DNA of 64,000 nt from Parafrankia irregularis (GTDB taxonomy: Bacteria; Actinomycetota; Actinomycetes; Frankiales; Frankiaceae): assembly GCF_001536285.1 (NCBI RefSeq), contig NZ_FAOZ01000031.1, positions 38,402-102,401 on the forward strand. Direction: 5' to 3'. Made by a program: the position numbers and the translations under genes. Below, in pieces: positions 8,698-17,977 of the stretch. The notes below the pieces were generated by a model. That model searched no databases, had not been told where the DNA came from, and saw nothing but the letters and a program-made list of their open reading frames with translations. Every line of letters begins with the position of its first letter. Position 1 is the first letter of the stretch.

Positions 8698-9171
8698 ATG
8701 GATGATCGCCAGAGGCTTCTTCGGCTCGTCTCTCTCGTCGCGTGGGCCGGCGAGCCTGGCTCCGACAGATCCGGCCTGCGTTTCGCGAACACCGAAGACG
8801 AGCGACAGTGGAACGGCCCGACAGCCGCCTGGGTGGCCGGGCTCGAACGAGGCGAGGTCACGCCCGAGCCCGAGGGTGATCAGGCCCGTGCCGCGCTGTG
8901 GCGTCTGGCCTCGTGGTATGCCGTGGCGGTGCGGAGCGGTAACGATCCGGCGGGGGGTGACATCGACACCCGCGAGTTCTCCGGCGTTGCGTACTACGCC
9001 GTCGACGGTCTCCCGGACGGCGTGCTCGCCGTGCTGGGCCGGATGGTGCGCACCTGGCTGAACTTCAACTTTGATGTCGATGAGGTGAGCTTGGCGCGCC
9101 GTTGGGCCGAGGACGTCCAGGCGACAGCGTGGCGGCTGCTTGTGGCCGAGCAGTTCAGCCGCCACGCGTAG
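8698..9171 (+). CDS. Hypothetical protein
   Basis: A 157-residue cytoplasmic protein from ATG 8698. No signal peptide or membrane segment is visible. The sequence is Trp-rich and mixed alpha (AWVAGLERGEV, ALWRLASWYAVAVRSG, MVRTWLNFNFDVDEVSLARRW). Codon use is host-like and no frameshift is seen. It lies in a run of small unknown genes and I do not recognise the family. Confidence 0.55.
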   Translation: MDDRQRLLRLVSLVAWAGEPGSDRSGLRFANTEDERQWNGPTAAWVAGLERGEVTPEPEGDQARAALWRLASWYAVAVRSGNDPAGGDIDTREFSGVAYYAVDGLPDGVLAVLGRMVRTWLNFNFDVDEVSLARRWAEDVQATAWRLLVAEQFSRHA

Positions 9172-9320
9172 CCCTTCGGGTCTGCTGGCCGTCCTCGTGG
9201 CGATCTGCCAGGTCCCGCGGACGCACCCTTGCGCCGAACCGTCCGAAGGCACCAACGCGTTCGCGGCCGCCCTTCTGCGTGAACGGGCGGCGTTGACGAA
9301 TGCGTCGGGGTTAGACGCCG

Positions 9321-9683
9321 TCAGACGACGAAACCGGCCCCGGACGATCCGGCCCGCAACGTCGCGATCGCCCGCTGGAGGGCTCCCACGAGGTCCTCCG
9401 TCTCGTCGGCGGTGAGGCCTTCACGATCGGGCTCGTCAATGTCGCTGCTTCCCAAAGTGATCACAGGAGGGTCCGCGGTGGTATGAGTCACGTATTGTTC
9501 GATCCTCACCACAAGCTCCAGGGGGTCCCCTCGTATTCCGTCTCTTTCGGGAAGATCGATGAGGGCGATCTCGGCCGTGTGATAGCCGCCGGGGCCGTTG
9601 GGCTCGGGCCTCAGGTGCCCGGCCGGCTCCTGGCACCAGGACGGACAGGAACGATAACGATCATCGCCGTTCACCGGACTCAT
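9321..9683 (-). CDS. DUF6907-like small protein
   Basis: A 120-residue protein from ATG 9683, preceded by GAGGAGCGG. It begins MSPVNGDDRYRSCPSWCQEP, and the CPxWC motif followed by GYHT and a beta-rich C-terminal half matches small actinobacterial proteins annotated DUF6907. The two Cys may bind metal. Function unknown. Such genes are common in accessory regions of Streptomyces and Frankia. Confidence 0.55.
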   Translation of the reverse strand: MSPVNGDDRYRSCPSWCQEPAGHLRPEPNGPGGYHTAEIALIDLPERDGIRGDPLELVVRIEQYVTHTTADPPVITLGSSDIDEPDREGLTADETEDLVGALQRAIATLRAGSSGAGFVV

Positions 9684-9943
9684 GGTGTCTGGTCCGCTCC
9701 TCTCGTCGCGACCGGTCAGGCGGCCTTCGTGAGCCCTCTCCGTGTCGCCGCGTCCTCGACGTCCCACCCATCAATAATCCATCTCAGCCGGGTCCAGGGG
9801 GCGGGAGATAGCGGCTGGTCGAATCGATTGTTGGTCGGCGACCTCTTTCCCGCACGCCCCACAGCCCTGGCCCAGGCCGATCATCGACGCCGTGGTGAAG
9901 GTGCTCGACCCGTCGGGGGTGAAGGCCATGACGGGGACCGCGC

Positions 9944-12900
9944 TCAGGGGATGCGGGCGAGGGCTCCGTACACGTTGACTTCGGCGTCGGTCGGGCCGTC
10001 CAGGCTGGTGTCGTCGGGCCGCCAGCGGTGCACGGGCTGTACCCCGGGTTCGATGACGTCGAGGCCGTCGAAGAAACGCTCGACCTCGCCGCGGGTCCGG
10101 ACCGTGGCGGGGATGCCCTGGCCCCGGTAGATCTCGACGACCCGCCCGACCTCGTCAGGTGCGAAGTCGGGAGTGACGTGGGTGAGCGCCAGGTAGCTCC
10201 CGGCCGGAAGCGCGTCGAGATAGCGGCGGAGGATGCCGTACGGGTCGTCGGTGTCCGGGATGAAGTGCAGCAGAGCGATGACGGACAACGCGACGGGGCG
10301 GGTCAGGTCCAGGGTGTCGCGAAGCTCGGCCGACTCGAGGATCTTCTCGGGTTCCCGCAGGTCGGCATCCAGATAGGCCGTACGACCCTCACCGGTGCCG
10401 GTGAGCAGAGCACGCGCGTGAGAGAGCACGATCGGGTCGTTATCGGCATAGACCACCCGGCAGCCCGGGTCGATGCCCTGGGCGACCTCGTGCAGGTTCG
10501 GCGAGGTCGGAATACCCGTGCCCACGTCCAGGAACTGGCGGATCCCCGCTTCCTGGGCGAGGAACCGGGTCACCCGGTGCAGGAACGCACGGTTCTGCCG
10601 GGCGGTGACCCGGCCGTGCGGAAACACCGCGAGCGCCTGCTCGGCCGCCTGCCGGTCGGCGGGAAAGTTGTCCTTACCACCGCGAAGTCGGCCCGAGGCG
10701 CGGTGCCGGCATTTCGGCCGGTCCGTTTCCTCGGGCCGCTTCCCGAACCCGCCGTGCCCATTACTGAGCAACGGGCTCTGCACAGGCCCCGTATTTATGG
10801 CTCGTGTTCTCGTCATCCCGCGACCACCCATGGCGAGGGGATCGCCGCTCCCCGGTACCGGTATCGAGTTGTGCTGATCGACCCGGGGTGGAGCAGCGTG
10901 GTCTCGCCGTCAGCTGGCCACCATTTCCATCCGTTGCCGCTGTAGCGGCGTCGGAGGGCCTTCCAGCCCGTCTTGCAGTGTTTCCTGCCTACCCAGGCCC
11001 ACACCTGCCGCCAGACGACGGAGGCGAGGAAACCGAAGGTCTTACTGGACACACCCTGCCGGAAGTAGGTGCACCAGCCCCGCAGCACCGGATTGAGCCG
11101 GTGCAGCAGAGCCGACAGCGGTTGGTCGACGTTCGTGCCCCGGCACACGTCCTTGACCCTCTGGCAGATGGCGCGCAGCGCCTTTTTCGCCGGGTAGGTG
11201 TAGACGTAGTGCCGGTCTTCGCCACGCTTCTGGTGACGCTGGATGCGCCATCCAAGGAAGTCAAGGCCCTCGTCAATATGGGTTACCAGGGTCTTCTCCG
11301 GGGACAGTCGTAGCCCAATCCCGGCGAGAACCCCGGCGATCTCCTCTCGCAGGGCTTCCGCGTCCGCCTGGGTGCCCTTCACCATCAGGCACCAATCATC
11401 CGCGTAACGGACCAGACGGAAATTCGGTAGACCCTGGCCACGGCGTTTCCGCCGCTCCCACTCGCCGGTCAACGGGCCTCCCGGCATCTGGGCGATATGC
11501 TCGTCCAGTACCGACAGGGCCACATTAGCCAACAACGGGGACAAGATCGACCCTTGCGGAGTGCCAGCGTCTGTGCCCCGCAGCGCGCCGTCCTCGGTGA
11601 GGACACCTGCTTTCAGGAACGCCTTCACCAAGGCCAGCACACGTTTATCCCCGATCCGAGCCCGCACCCGCTCCATAAGAGCGGGATGCGAGATCTCGTC
11701 GAAGCAGGCTTTGATGTCGCCCTCCACGACCCACTCGTAACAACGGGGGCGTGAGCTGAGAAAACGCACCTCGGCCACCGCGTCCTGAGCCCGACGGCCC
11801 GGGCGGAACCCATACGAACACGGCAAGAAATCCGCCTCGAAGACAGGTTCCAACACCAGCTTCAAAGATGCCTGGACCACCCGGTCGGCAACGGTCGCGA
11901 TCCCCAGACGGCGCACCTTGCCGCCGGTCTTGGGAATCATCCGCTCCCGCGCCGGCAACGGGCGGAAGCTACGGTCTCTTAGCGAGGCCCGCAACCCGTC
12001 GAGGAACTTCCCGACGCCCCTGGCCTGGATGGCGTGCGCCGAAACGCCGTCCACCCCCGCCGACCTGGCACCCTTGTTACTCCGCACACGAACCCACGCC
12101 ACCAACAGAAACGCGGGGTCGTGGACGAGGTTGAAAACATCGTCGAACCGACGACGAGGCTCGTCCCGAGCCCAACGGTGTAGTTTGGCCTGGATCTCCA
12201 GTACCCGGCGCTCCGCCTCCACGAAGGCGTCATCAAGCTCCGGCCCGCCGATATTCACCAGCGCGGCTCCTGGCATTCCAGCATCCTCCCTACCAGCCTG
12301 CTGGTCCCCTTCCCCATGTACACGCCTCTCGCGTGCTCGGAGTACTACGGGACCTCCGCCCCGCCCCTGGCCACCAGCCGGCAGCGAGCCTGCCCCACAT
12401 GGGGGCGACCACGGACGGTTCCCACGTTCACCACATCACCGATCGACCAGGTAGGCGCCCAGCTGTACCCCGACAGCCTCGCCACGGCTACGCCGCAGAC
12501 ATTCACCGTGACCTCCTCACCGGCTAGCTGACCCGGCTTCAGAGTTGACCGCCTCCACCTACCAGACGGCCACGCGCTGCACACCGGCCCTTATCCACCA
12601 GATTTGAGCCGGCACGACTCTTACGGAGCGTCAACCACTGATTCGCTTACGCTGCACCTTCTGATCTCGATTGCCGAACCCGGCCCATCTGGCAGTGCTG
12701 GACCGTCCCGGCGTTGTCGGGGCCGCTTCCCGTCCTCCCCGGCGCTCCCCGGATCAGACTGCCCCCATCTTCAATCAGGCCGCTGCGACGGCCCAATGGC
12801 GAGGGTCTCCCACCCCTGCTCGGTGACGCGGCGCCTCGTGGCGCAGCAGGTAGTAGTCGTACATACGGGCGGTGTGCGGCACGTCCACCTTCAGATCGAC

Positions 12901-12972
12901 CGGGTTGATGCGCTCTCTGCTGGGCGTGAACCACGGCTTCCGGCTGGACACTCCGGCCTTGGCATCGGTCAC
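9944..12972 (-). CDS. DUF574-type SAM-dependent methyltransferase, split by a group II intron
   Basis: Exon 1 is 12972-12849 (GTG start after GGGGG; ends ...VPHTARMYDYY). Exon 2 is 10686-9944 (RGGKDNFPADR...). Joining the exons at these bases gives 124 + 743 nt = 288 codons plus stop, reading ...MYDYYL-RGGKDNFPADRQA..., the canonical start of the DUF574 domain. Further motifs are FLDVGTGIPTSPNLHEVAQ (SAM-binding loop), VVYADNDPIVLSHARALL and LALTHVTPDF. Families with this domain are putative SAM methyltransferases of unknown substrate, common in Streptomyces and Frankia. Activity here depends on intron splicing. The 5' splice boundary is inferred from frame restoration and could shift a few bases. 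As it stands the unspliced gene is broken. Confidence 0.8.
10745..10778 (-). ncRNA. Group II intron domain V
   Basis: A 34-nt hairpin from GAGCCCG (5' arm) to CGGGTTC (3' arm), with a GTAA-type loop and a bulge, the catalytic core of a group II ribozyme. The spacing is identical in the loci at 22823-22856 and 32853-32886. The domain VI stem follows directly (GGCCCGAGG...CCTCGGGCC). Confidence 0.8.
10813..12276 (-). CDS. ltrA: Group II intron reverse transcriptase/maturase
   Basis: 487 residues. Reverse transcriptase blocks are all present: GVDGVSAHAI, RPLPARERMIPKTGGKVRRLGI, RVVQASLKLVLEPVFEADFLPCSYGFRPGRRA, WVVEGDIKACFDEI, GTPQGSILSPLLANVAL and the catalytic RYADDW. The maturase/X domain is represented by LNPVLRGWCTYFRQG and the C-terminal TTRYRYRGAAIPSPW. 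No HNH endonuclease domain is visible. The ORF lies in intron domain IV and is uninterrupted, so the intron may be mobile. The gene symbol is used in the generic sense. Confidence 0.9.
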   Translation of the reverse strand: MPGAALVNIGGPELDDAFVEAERRVLEIQAKLHRWARDEPRRRFDDVFNLVHDPAFLLVAWVRVRSNKGARSAGVDGVSAHAIQARGVGKFLDGLRASLRDRSFRPLPARERMIPKTGGKVRRLGIATVADRVVQASLKLVLEPVFEADFLPCSYGFRPGRRAQDAVAEVRFLSSRPRCYEWVVEGDIKACFDEISHPALMERVRARIGDKRVLALVKAFLKAGVLTEDGALRGTDAGTPQGSILSPLLANVALSVLDEHIAQMPGGPLTGEWERRKRRGQGLPNFRLVRYADDWCLMVKGTQADAEALREEIAGVLAGIGLRLSPEKTLVTHIDEGLDFLGWRIQRHQKRGEDRHYVYTYPAKKALRAICQRVKDVCRGTNVDQPLSALLHRLNPVLRGWCTYFRQGVSSKTFGFLASVVWRQVWAWVGRKHCKTGWKALRRRYSGNGWKWWPADGETTLLHPGSISTTRYRYRGAAIPSPWVVAG

Positions 12973-13243
12973 CGTGCACAACCCCCAAATTCGGCGTAAT
13001 CGTCTGGGGTCACCTTAACGGGTAGCTAATTGCCTTCCCCAGGGGACGCCGCAGACAGTCCGTGAGTGACGTGCCGGCTGGATGGCTTGTCGCACCAGGG
13101 ATCGACCCGGATGTTCGCGATCGCCGCCGCCTGCATGGAGGCCCTGCGGTTTCCTCCCGGCCTGCCGCACGTCGGGATACCGCTCGTAGGCGCGGCCGCG
13201 GCGAGTGGACCGGGTCTCAACGTCGGACGCAAAATAGGGGACC

Positions 13244-13779
13244 GTGACCGACCCTGGGAGCGCCGCGCAGCGGACGTTGGCCCTGCTCACAGGCCAGCTC
13301 CACGTCGTGCACCACGAAGGTGGCCCGGACACCGCCGCGCTGCGGGCGGCACACCACCAACTCGACGCGATCATCCGCGACGCTGCTACCCGCCCCGATC
13401 GAGACCATCACCAGCGTGGAACGGCTGACCGTCGGACTCCTCCTGCAGCTCGCCAAGACCACCCACACATCCCCGCAGGAGATACTCCAGGACATCGCGG
13501 TCCTCCACGCCCGCCAGGGCGCGGACGCCGACCCGGCCGTCGCCTTGCTGGCCGCCCGCCCGCCTCGACATGGCCGACACGACGTCGGCTTCGGCACCGT
13601 TGGATGCGGTACACCAGGATCTGATCTTTCATGCGGTGCAGAGCAACCCGCAGCGCACCTTGCGCACCCTGACCATGGTCGCCACCGCGTTGCTCGTGGC
13701 CCTCGCCGGAGCCCTGGGAACAACCCCCGAGAACCTGATCGCCCGTCTTGCTCCCTACACCTTCCCGCACGACCACTGA
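13244..13779 (+). other. Three overlapping small reading frames, probable decayed gene
   Basis: Protein-like sequence runs through three frames in turn. From GTG 13244: TDPGSAAQRTLALLTGQLHVV...LDAIIRDA. From GTG 13416: ERLTVGLLLQLAKTTHTSPQEILQDIAVLHARQ. From ATG 13570 to 13779: ADTTSASAPLDAVHQDLIFHAVQ...TPENLIARLAPY. Each segment is helical with host-like codon use, and they overlap end to start. They may be three translationally coupled small genes or one gene with two frameshifts. No family is recognised. GGGGACC precedes the first start. Confidence 0.4.
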
Positions 13780-14098
13780 CCCGTCCCAGAGAAGACCGGG
13801 CCAGAGGGGGCCACGCCCGGGGTCCGAGGAATGGGGGCCGTGTCCACCTACTTGCCGCCATGCCGGAAGTGATCTTCGCTGTGGCGTGAGGGGACGGACG
13901 CCACCTCCTCACCCTGATGACGATCACGGACGGGCGAACCGTGCCGACGACCTCGGAGGCACGGTCGCGCAGCGTGATCGTCAAATATGCGCGCCATTCG
14001 CGGAGCGGTCATCGTGGGCCTACATGGGCGAAGGAGGCCGGTCCTTGGCAGATGGCGGCATCGAGACCCCAGCGGACAGGACGCTCTCGACGGGCCGT
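13780..14098. other. Intergenic region, nothing recognised
   Basis: GC-rich, with no supported gene or RNA. The frame of the downstream membrane protein is open through part of it, but the residues there look random, so a start at 14099 is preferred. Confidence 0.5.
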
Positions 14099-15723
14099 AT
14101 GCGCGGCATGCGGGTTCGGCCCGTCACGGATCGGACCTTCCATATCCTGCTGGCGCTGGTGACGGCGCTGTTCGTACCAGCAGCCGCGGGCCAGCTGGCC
14201 TTCTCCGGTCAGCCGCGGCTCATCGTCCAGGCGACGGCTCTGTTCGTCTGCGGCGTGGCGTCGACCGTGTTCGCGGTCCTCGGCATCGCGCGCACGCGCG
14301 GCATCGACCGCAGGTGGCGGGTGCTGGTCGCCGCCGGCCCGCTCTCCGCCCTGCCCAGCGCGTTCGAATGGACACGCCAGTACTCTTCCGGTAACCCACT
14401 CGAACTGCAGCTGACGCCAAGCGAGAGCCTGTTCCTGATCGCTCCGCTCCTCACGATCGCAGGCCTGATCTGCGTACCCGCCCGCACCGACGACGGGCCG
14501 ACGCGAGCGCCTCCGCCTCCGGGCAGCGGCTGGTGGCCCCGGTACTCCCACGCGGTCATCGCACTGGACAGCCTGATGATCACCCTATCCATCCTCATGA
14601 TCGCTTGGTTCGCTGTGCTGCGGGACATCACCCACAGCAGGATCAGCGGGACGTCGTTCGTCGTCGCGGTCACCTTCGCGCTCACCTTGGCGCTGCTGGT
14701 TGTGGTTCTGGTGCTGGTGGCGACCTTCCGACGGCCCCGCAACGGCCGCGCGGTCGCCCTGCTCGGCGCCGGCCTCGTCGTGCTCGCCGCGTCCGAAACA
14801 GTGCTGATCCAGCTCAGCCTGCCTGACCCGGTCAGCATGGAGGGCAGCGTACCGACATGGCTCGGAGCAGCCACGGGCCCACTGCTGGTCGCCCTCGCCA
14901 TGATCGCCCCCGAGCCCGGCAGGCGGCCGCCCGCGCCTCCGATCGCCCACACCCCAGCCAGCAGATCCAGCTGGTCGGGACGGGAGGTCCGCCAATGGCT
15001 ACACGCCTATCTGCCCTATCTGCCGCTCAGCGTCGCCACGGCGCTCGTCCTGGCAAGTGCCCTGCGCGACGGCGGGTTGTACGGGCTGCCCCTCTACCGG
15101 CAATCTGCCTCGCCATGCTCGTCAGCCTCCGCCAGATCGTCGTCATCGCGGAGAACCGCCGGCTGGTCAGCGATGTGCATCGTGCGCACCAGCGGCTTGA
15201 GTACCAGGCGCATCACGACGGGCTGACCGGCCTGGCCAACCGCGTTCTGTTCACCCGCGAGCTCGAGACGGCGGTGACCGCGCACCGCCGGCACGGAACA
15301 CCCGTCGTCGTGTTGTTCTGCGATATCGACCACTTCAAGACCATCAATGACACACATGGCCATTCCGTCGGCGACGCACTCCTCCGTACGGTCGCGACCC
15401 GCCTGCACACCGCCATACGTCGCGGTGACCTCGCCGCCCGTGTCGGCGGCGACGAGTTCGCCGTCCTCCTCGCCGACACCAGTACCGACGCCAGTGCCCA
15501 TACTGCCGGCGAGCAGTGCGCCCGACGGATCGCGGTCGGCATGCTCCGGCCCGTCACCCTGGCCGGTCGCCCCCAGCGGATACAGATCAGTATCGGTCTG
15601 GCGATTGCCGACGGGCGGCAGCCCTCCACCTCCGCCGAACAGATACTCCATCAGGCCGATACGGGTATGTATGAGGCGAAGCGCAGGCGGGCGAAACACC
15701 GACGAAGAACCTCGTCGGTCTGA
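14099..15723 (+). pseudogene. Membrane-bound diguanylate cyclase (GGDEF), frameshifted
   Basis: From ATG 14099 the first part encodes about 8-9 hydrophobic segments (for example FHILLALVTALFVPAAAG, LIVQATALFVCGVAST, SLMITLSILMIAWFAVL). At about 15090-15100 the homologous sequence switches frame (LYGLPLY to AICLAMLVSLRQIVVIAENR). A complete GGDEF domain follows: HDGLTGLANRVLF, VVVLFCDIDHFKTIND, and RVGGDEFAVLLAD with an RxxD inhibitory site five residues before GGDEF. Without the indel the protein would make cyclic di-GMP under control of a membrane sensor. As sequenced the catalytic domain is out of frame, so it is inactive or a sequencing error. Confidence 0.82.
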
Positions 15724-15889
15724 CGGCCTGGACAGCCGGACGCCGATTGCGTCGTATCGAGAGCGCGGGCATCGCGTACGCGCGAAGGACCCTGCGGGCC
15801 CTCGGCGGGGCCTCTCGAGCCGGCCCGGCGCACGCTCCAACGGCTCTGTCAACGGGCGCTGAAAACGGGATCTGGATCTGACCCTGATC

Positions 15890-16366
15890 TTGTGACGGTG
15901 CTGACCCCGGTGATGTCGGCGTGGCCCTGGCGGCGCGTAACGGGCGGAGGTAGTCGAGCACGGTCGCCTGGCTTCCGCTGTATCCGCGCTCGCGGATCTC
16001 GCGGAACAGCCCGCTGCCGTTGGTGGCGCCGGCGGCGACTCGTTCGTGCAGGTAGGGCTTGTACGGTTCGAGGACCTGGCCGCGACCGTCGCGGGTCTTG
16101 GCCAGGATCTCCTCGATGCTGGTCGCGCGGTAGTACTTGCGTACGGTCTCCCTGGCCAGGCCAAGGTCCCGGGCGATCGGCTTGATCCCCACGCCCTTCG
16201 CCTTCAGGTCTTGGACGGCGGCGTAACGCTGCCGGGCGTTGCGCACGAAAGCCCGCTGTTCGAACCGCTCGTCATCGTCCGCGGCGGTGGTCGTGGTGTC
16301 GAGCAGCGGGCTCGGCCCGGCGTCGCGCTCGGCAGCAGCCGCGGGTTCTCGCAGGCACGACCGGTG
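15890..16366 (-). pseudogene. ISL3-family transposase remnant
   Basis: Minus-strand reading gives ...DDERFEQRAFVRNARQRYAAVQDLKAKGVGIKPIARDLGLARETVRKYYRA..., then LEPYKPYLHERVAAGATNGSGLFREIRERGYSG and a stretch ending near VLDYLRPLRAA. This is the internal helix-turn-helix region of ISL3 (IS204/IS1001/IS1096/IS1165) transposases. The right side is cut at 16367 by the IS701-like insertion and the C-terminal half is missing. It is a fragment only. Confidence 0.65.
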
Positions 16367-16370
16367 CTAG

Positions 16371-17974
16371 CTTGATCTTTAACCTTGGGTGTCGAACGAG
16401 CCGTCGTCTGTGATCACTCGGCTCGGAGGCCACTGTTCATGTAGGCAGCCTTCGGTTGATCATGTGTTCCGACCAAGGCGCACACGCTCGGCACGAAGGC
16501 TGTGAGGATGAGTCTGCTGCATGATGCTGCCCGGCAGGAGCCGTTCGCGGAACTGTCTCGTTTCCGGTACGAGTTCTACTCCTGCCTGACCCGGCGAGCC
16601 GATGCGTTGTTCGAGCTGGCTGACGCCGTCCTGTGCGCGGACGGCCCTGTGCGCTCGCTGGTGGAGCTGTCGCTGGTGGGCGAACACCGGCGCGGGCACG
16701 GTGGCCTCTACGATGCGGTGGCGGCCGGACGGGTGGACATCGCCCGGCTACAGCGGGCCGTGGCCGGGGTGTCGTTGCCACGGGCGGCCGACGGCCGGCT
16801 GGTCCTAGCCGCCGATGTCACCTGCTGGCTGCGGCCCGACGCGCACACGTCACCGCAGCGGATCCTGTGCCACACCTACGGACGTGGCAAGGACCAGCAC
16901 ATCCCCGTCCCCGGCTGGCCGTACTCGGTGATCTGCGCGCTGGAGACAGGCCGTAGCTCGTGGACCGCGCCGCTGGACGCCCTGCGGCTGGCACCCGGAG
17001 ACGACGCCGCCGCGGTCACTGCCCGGCAGATACGCGAGCTGGTCGAGCGGCTGAAGGCAGCCGGGCAGTGGAAAGACCACGACCCGGACATGCTCATCAT
17101 GGTGGACGCCGGCTACGACGTGCCTCGCCTGGCCTTCCTGCTCCGCGATCTGCCGGTCCAGGTGCTGGGCCGGATGCGCTCCGACCGCGTCCTGCGCCGC
17201 GCGGCACCGCCCCGCACCCCCGGCACCTACGGCCGCCCGCCCCGCCACGGCGGCGAGTCGTCTTCGGTGACCCCGACACCTGGACCACCCCCGACCAGGC
17301 GACCGTGACCGACACCCGTCTCTACGGCACGGCGAGTGCACGGGCCTGGGACCGGCTCCACCCGCGGCTGACCCACCGCTCGGCATGGGCCGCCGACCTG
17401 GGTGTGCTGCCGGTCATCGAGGGCACCGTGATCCTTCTACAGGTCGAGCGCCTGCCCAGCGGGGCCAACCCCAAGCGCCTGTCTGGTTGTGGTGGTCAGG
17501 CACCGGCGCCACCGCCGCTCAGGTCGACCTGCTCTGGCAGGTCTTCCTGCGGCGTTTCGATATCGAGCACACCTTCCGACTGTTCAAGCAGCCCCTCGGA
17601 TGGACGGCACCGAAGGTCCGCACCCCCGAGGCGGCCGATCGCTGGACCTGGCTGATCCTCGCCGCCTACACACAGCTGCGTCTGGCCCGCCCGCTGGCCG
17701 CCGACCGACGCCGACCGTGGGAGAGACCCAGCCCACCCGACCGTCTGACACCCGCACGCATCCGCCGCGATTTTCGGCACCTGCGCACGAAGACCACCTG
17801 CCCCGCGGCAGCACCGAAACCCTCCCGACCCGGCCCCGGCCGGCCACCCGGCCGCAAGAACACCCAGCCCACTCCACGCCATGACGTGCACATAGTCGGC
17901 AAAGCGGACCTCACCCAGCGGCGGACGAAGAAGTCCACGACCCCACGACCACGCCGCACAGGTTAAAGATCAAG
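16371..17974 (+). mobile_element. IS701-like element, copy A
   Basis: A 1,604-bp element with 14-bp perfect terminal inverted repeats (CTTGATCTTTAACC left, GGTTAAAGATCAAG right). It is flanked by CTAG at 16367-16370 and 17975-17978, a 4-bp YTAR target duplication typical of IS701. The right-hand CTAG is itself split by the IS630 insertion. The transposase gene has two frameshifts. Confidence 0.88.
16508..17966 (+). pseudogene. IS701-like transposase, two frameshifts
   Basis: Begins ATG 16508 (SLLHDAARQEPFAELSRFRYEF). The first frame runs to about 17258 (PPRHGGE). The second gives FGDPDTWTTPDQATVTDTRL to about 17475 (SGANPK). The third gives PVWLWWSGTG...FDIEHTFRLFKQPLGWTAPKVRTPEAADRW to the stop at 17966 inside the right inverted repeat. 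The DDE core is recognisable (VLAADVTCWLRPD, MLIMVDAGYD, FDIEHTFRLFKQ). One missing base at each break explains both shifts. The copy cannot make its own transposase. Confidence 0.85.
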
Positions 17975-17977
17975 CTA

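Larger units (their letters stand above)
10687..12848 (-). mobile_element. Group II intron, apparently complete
   Basis: A 2,162-nt element on the minus strand. The 5' structured region (12848 to about 12283) includes GTCACGGTGAATGTCTGCGG and other stretches shared with the remnant at 22765-23555. The reverse transcriptase ORF is intact. Domain V is the 34-nt segment 10778-10745 and domain VI ends in CCGAC at 10687. Its removal restores the host methyltransferase frame. The 5' boundary is placed by frame and by comparison with the other copy, not by a clear GUGYG. Confidence 0.85.

Noticed and set aside
12283-12840. Small genes in the 5' part of the complete group II intron
   Set aside because: This is structured ribozyme sequence shared with the deleted intron copy; the open frames there are short and differ between copies.
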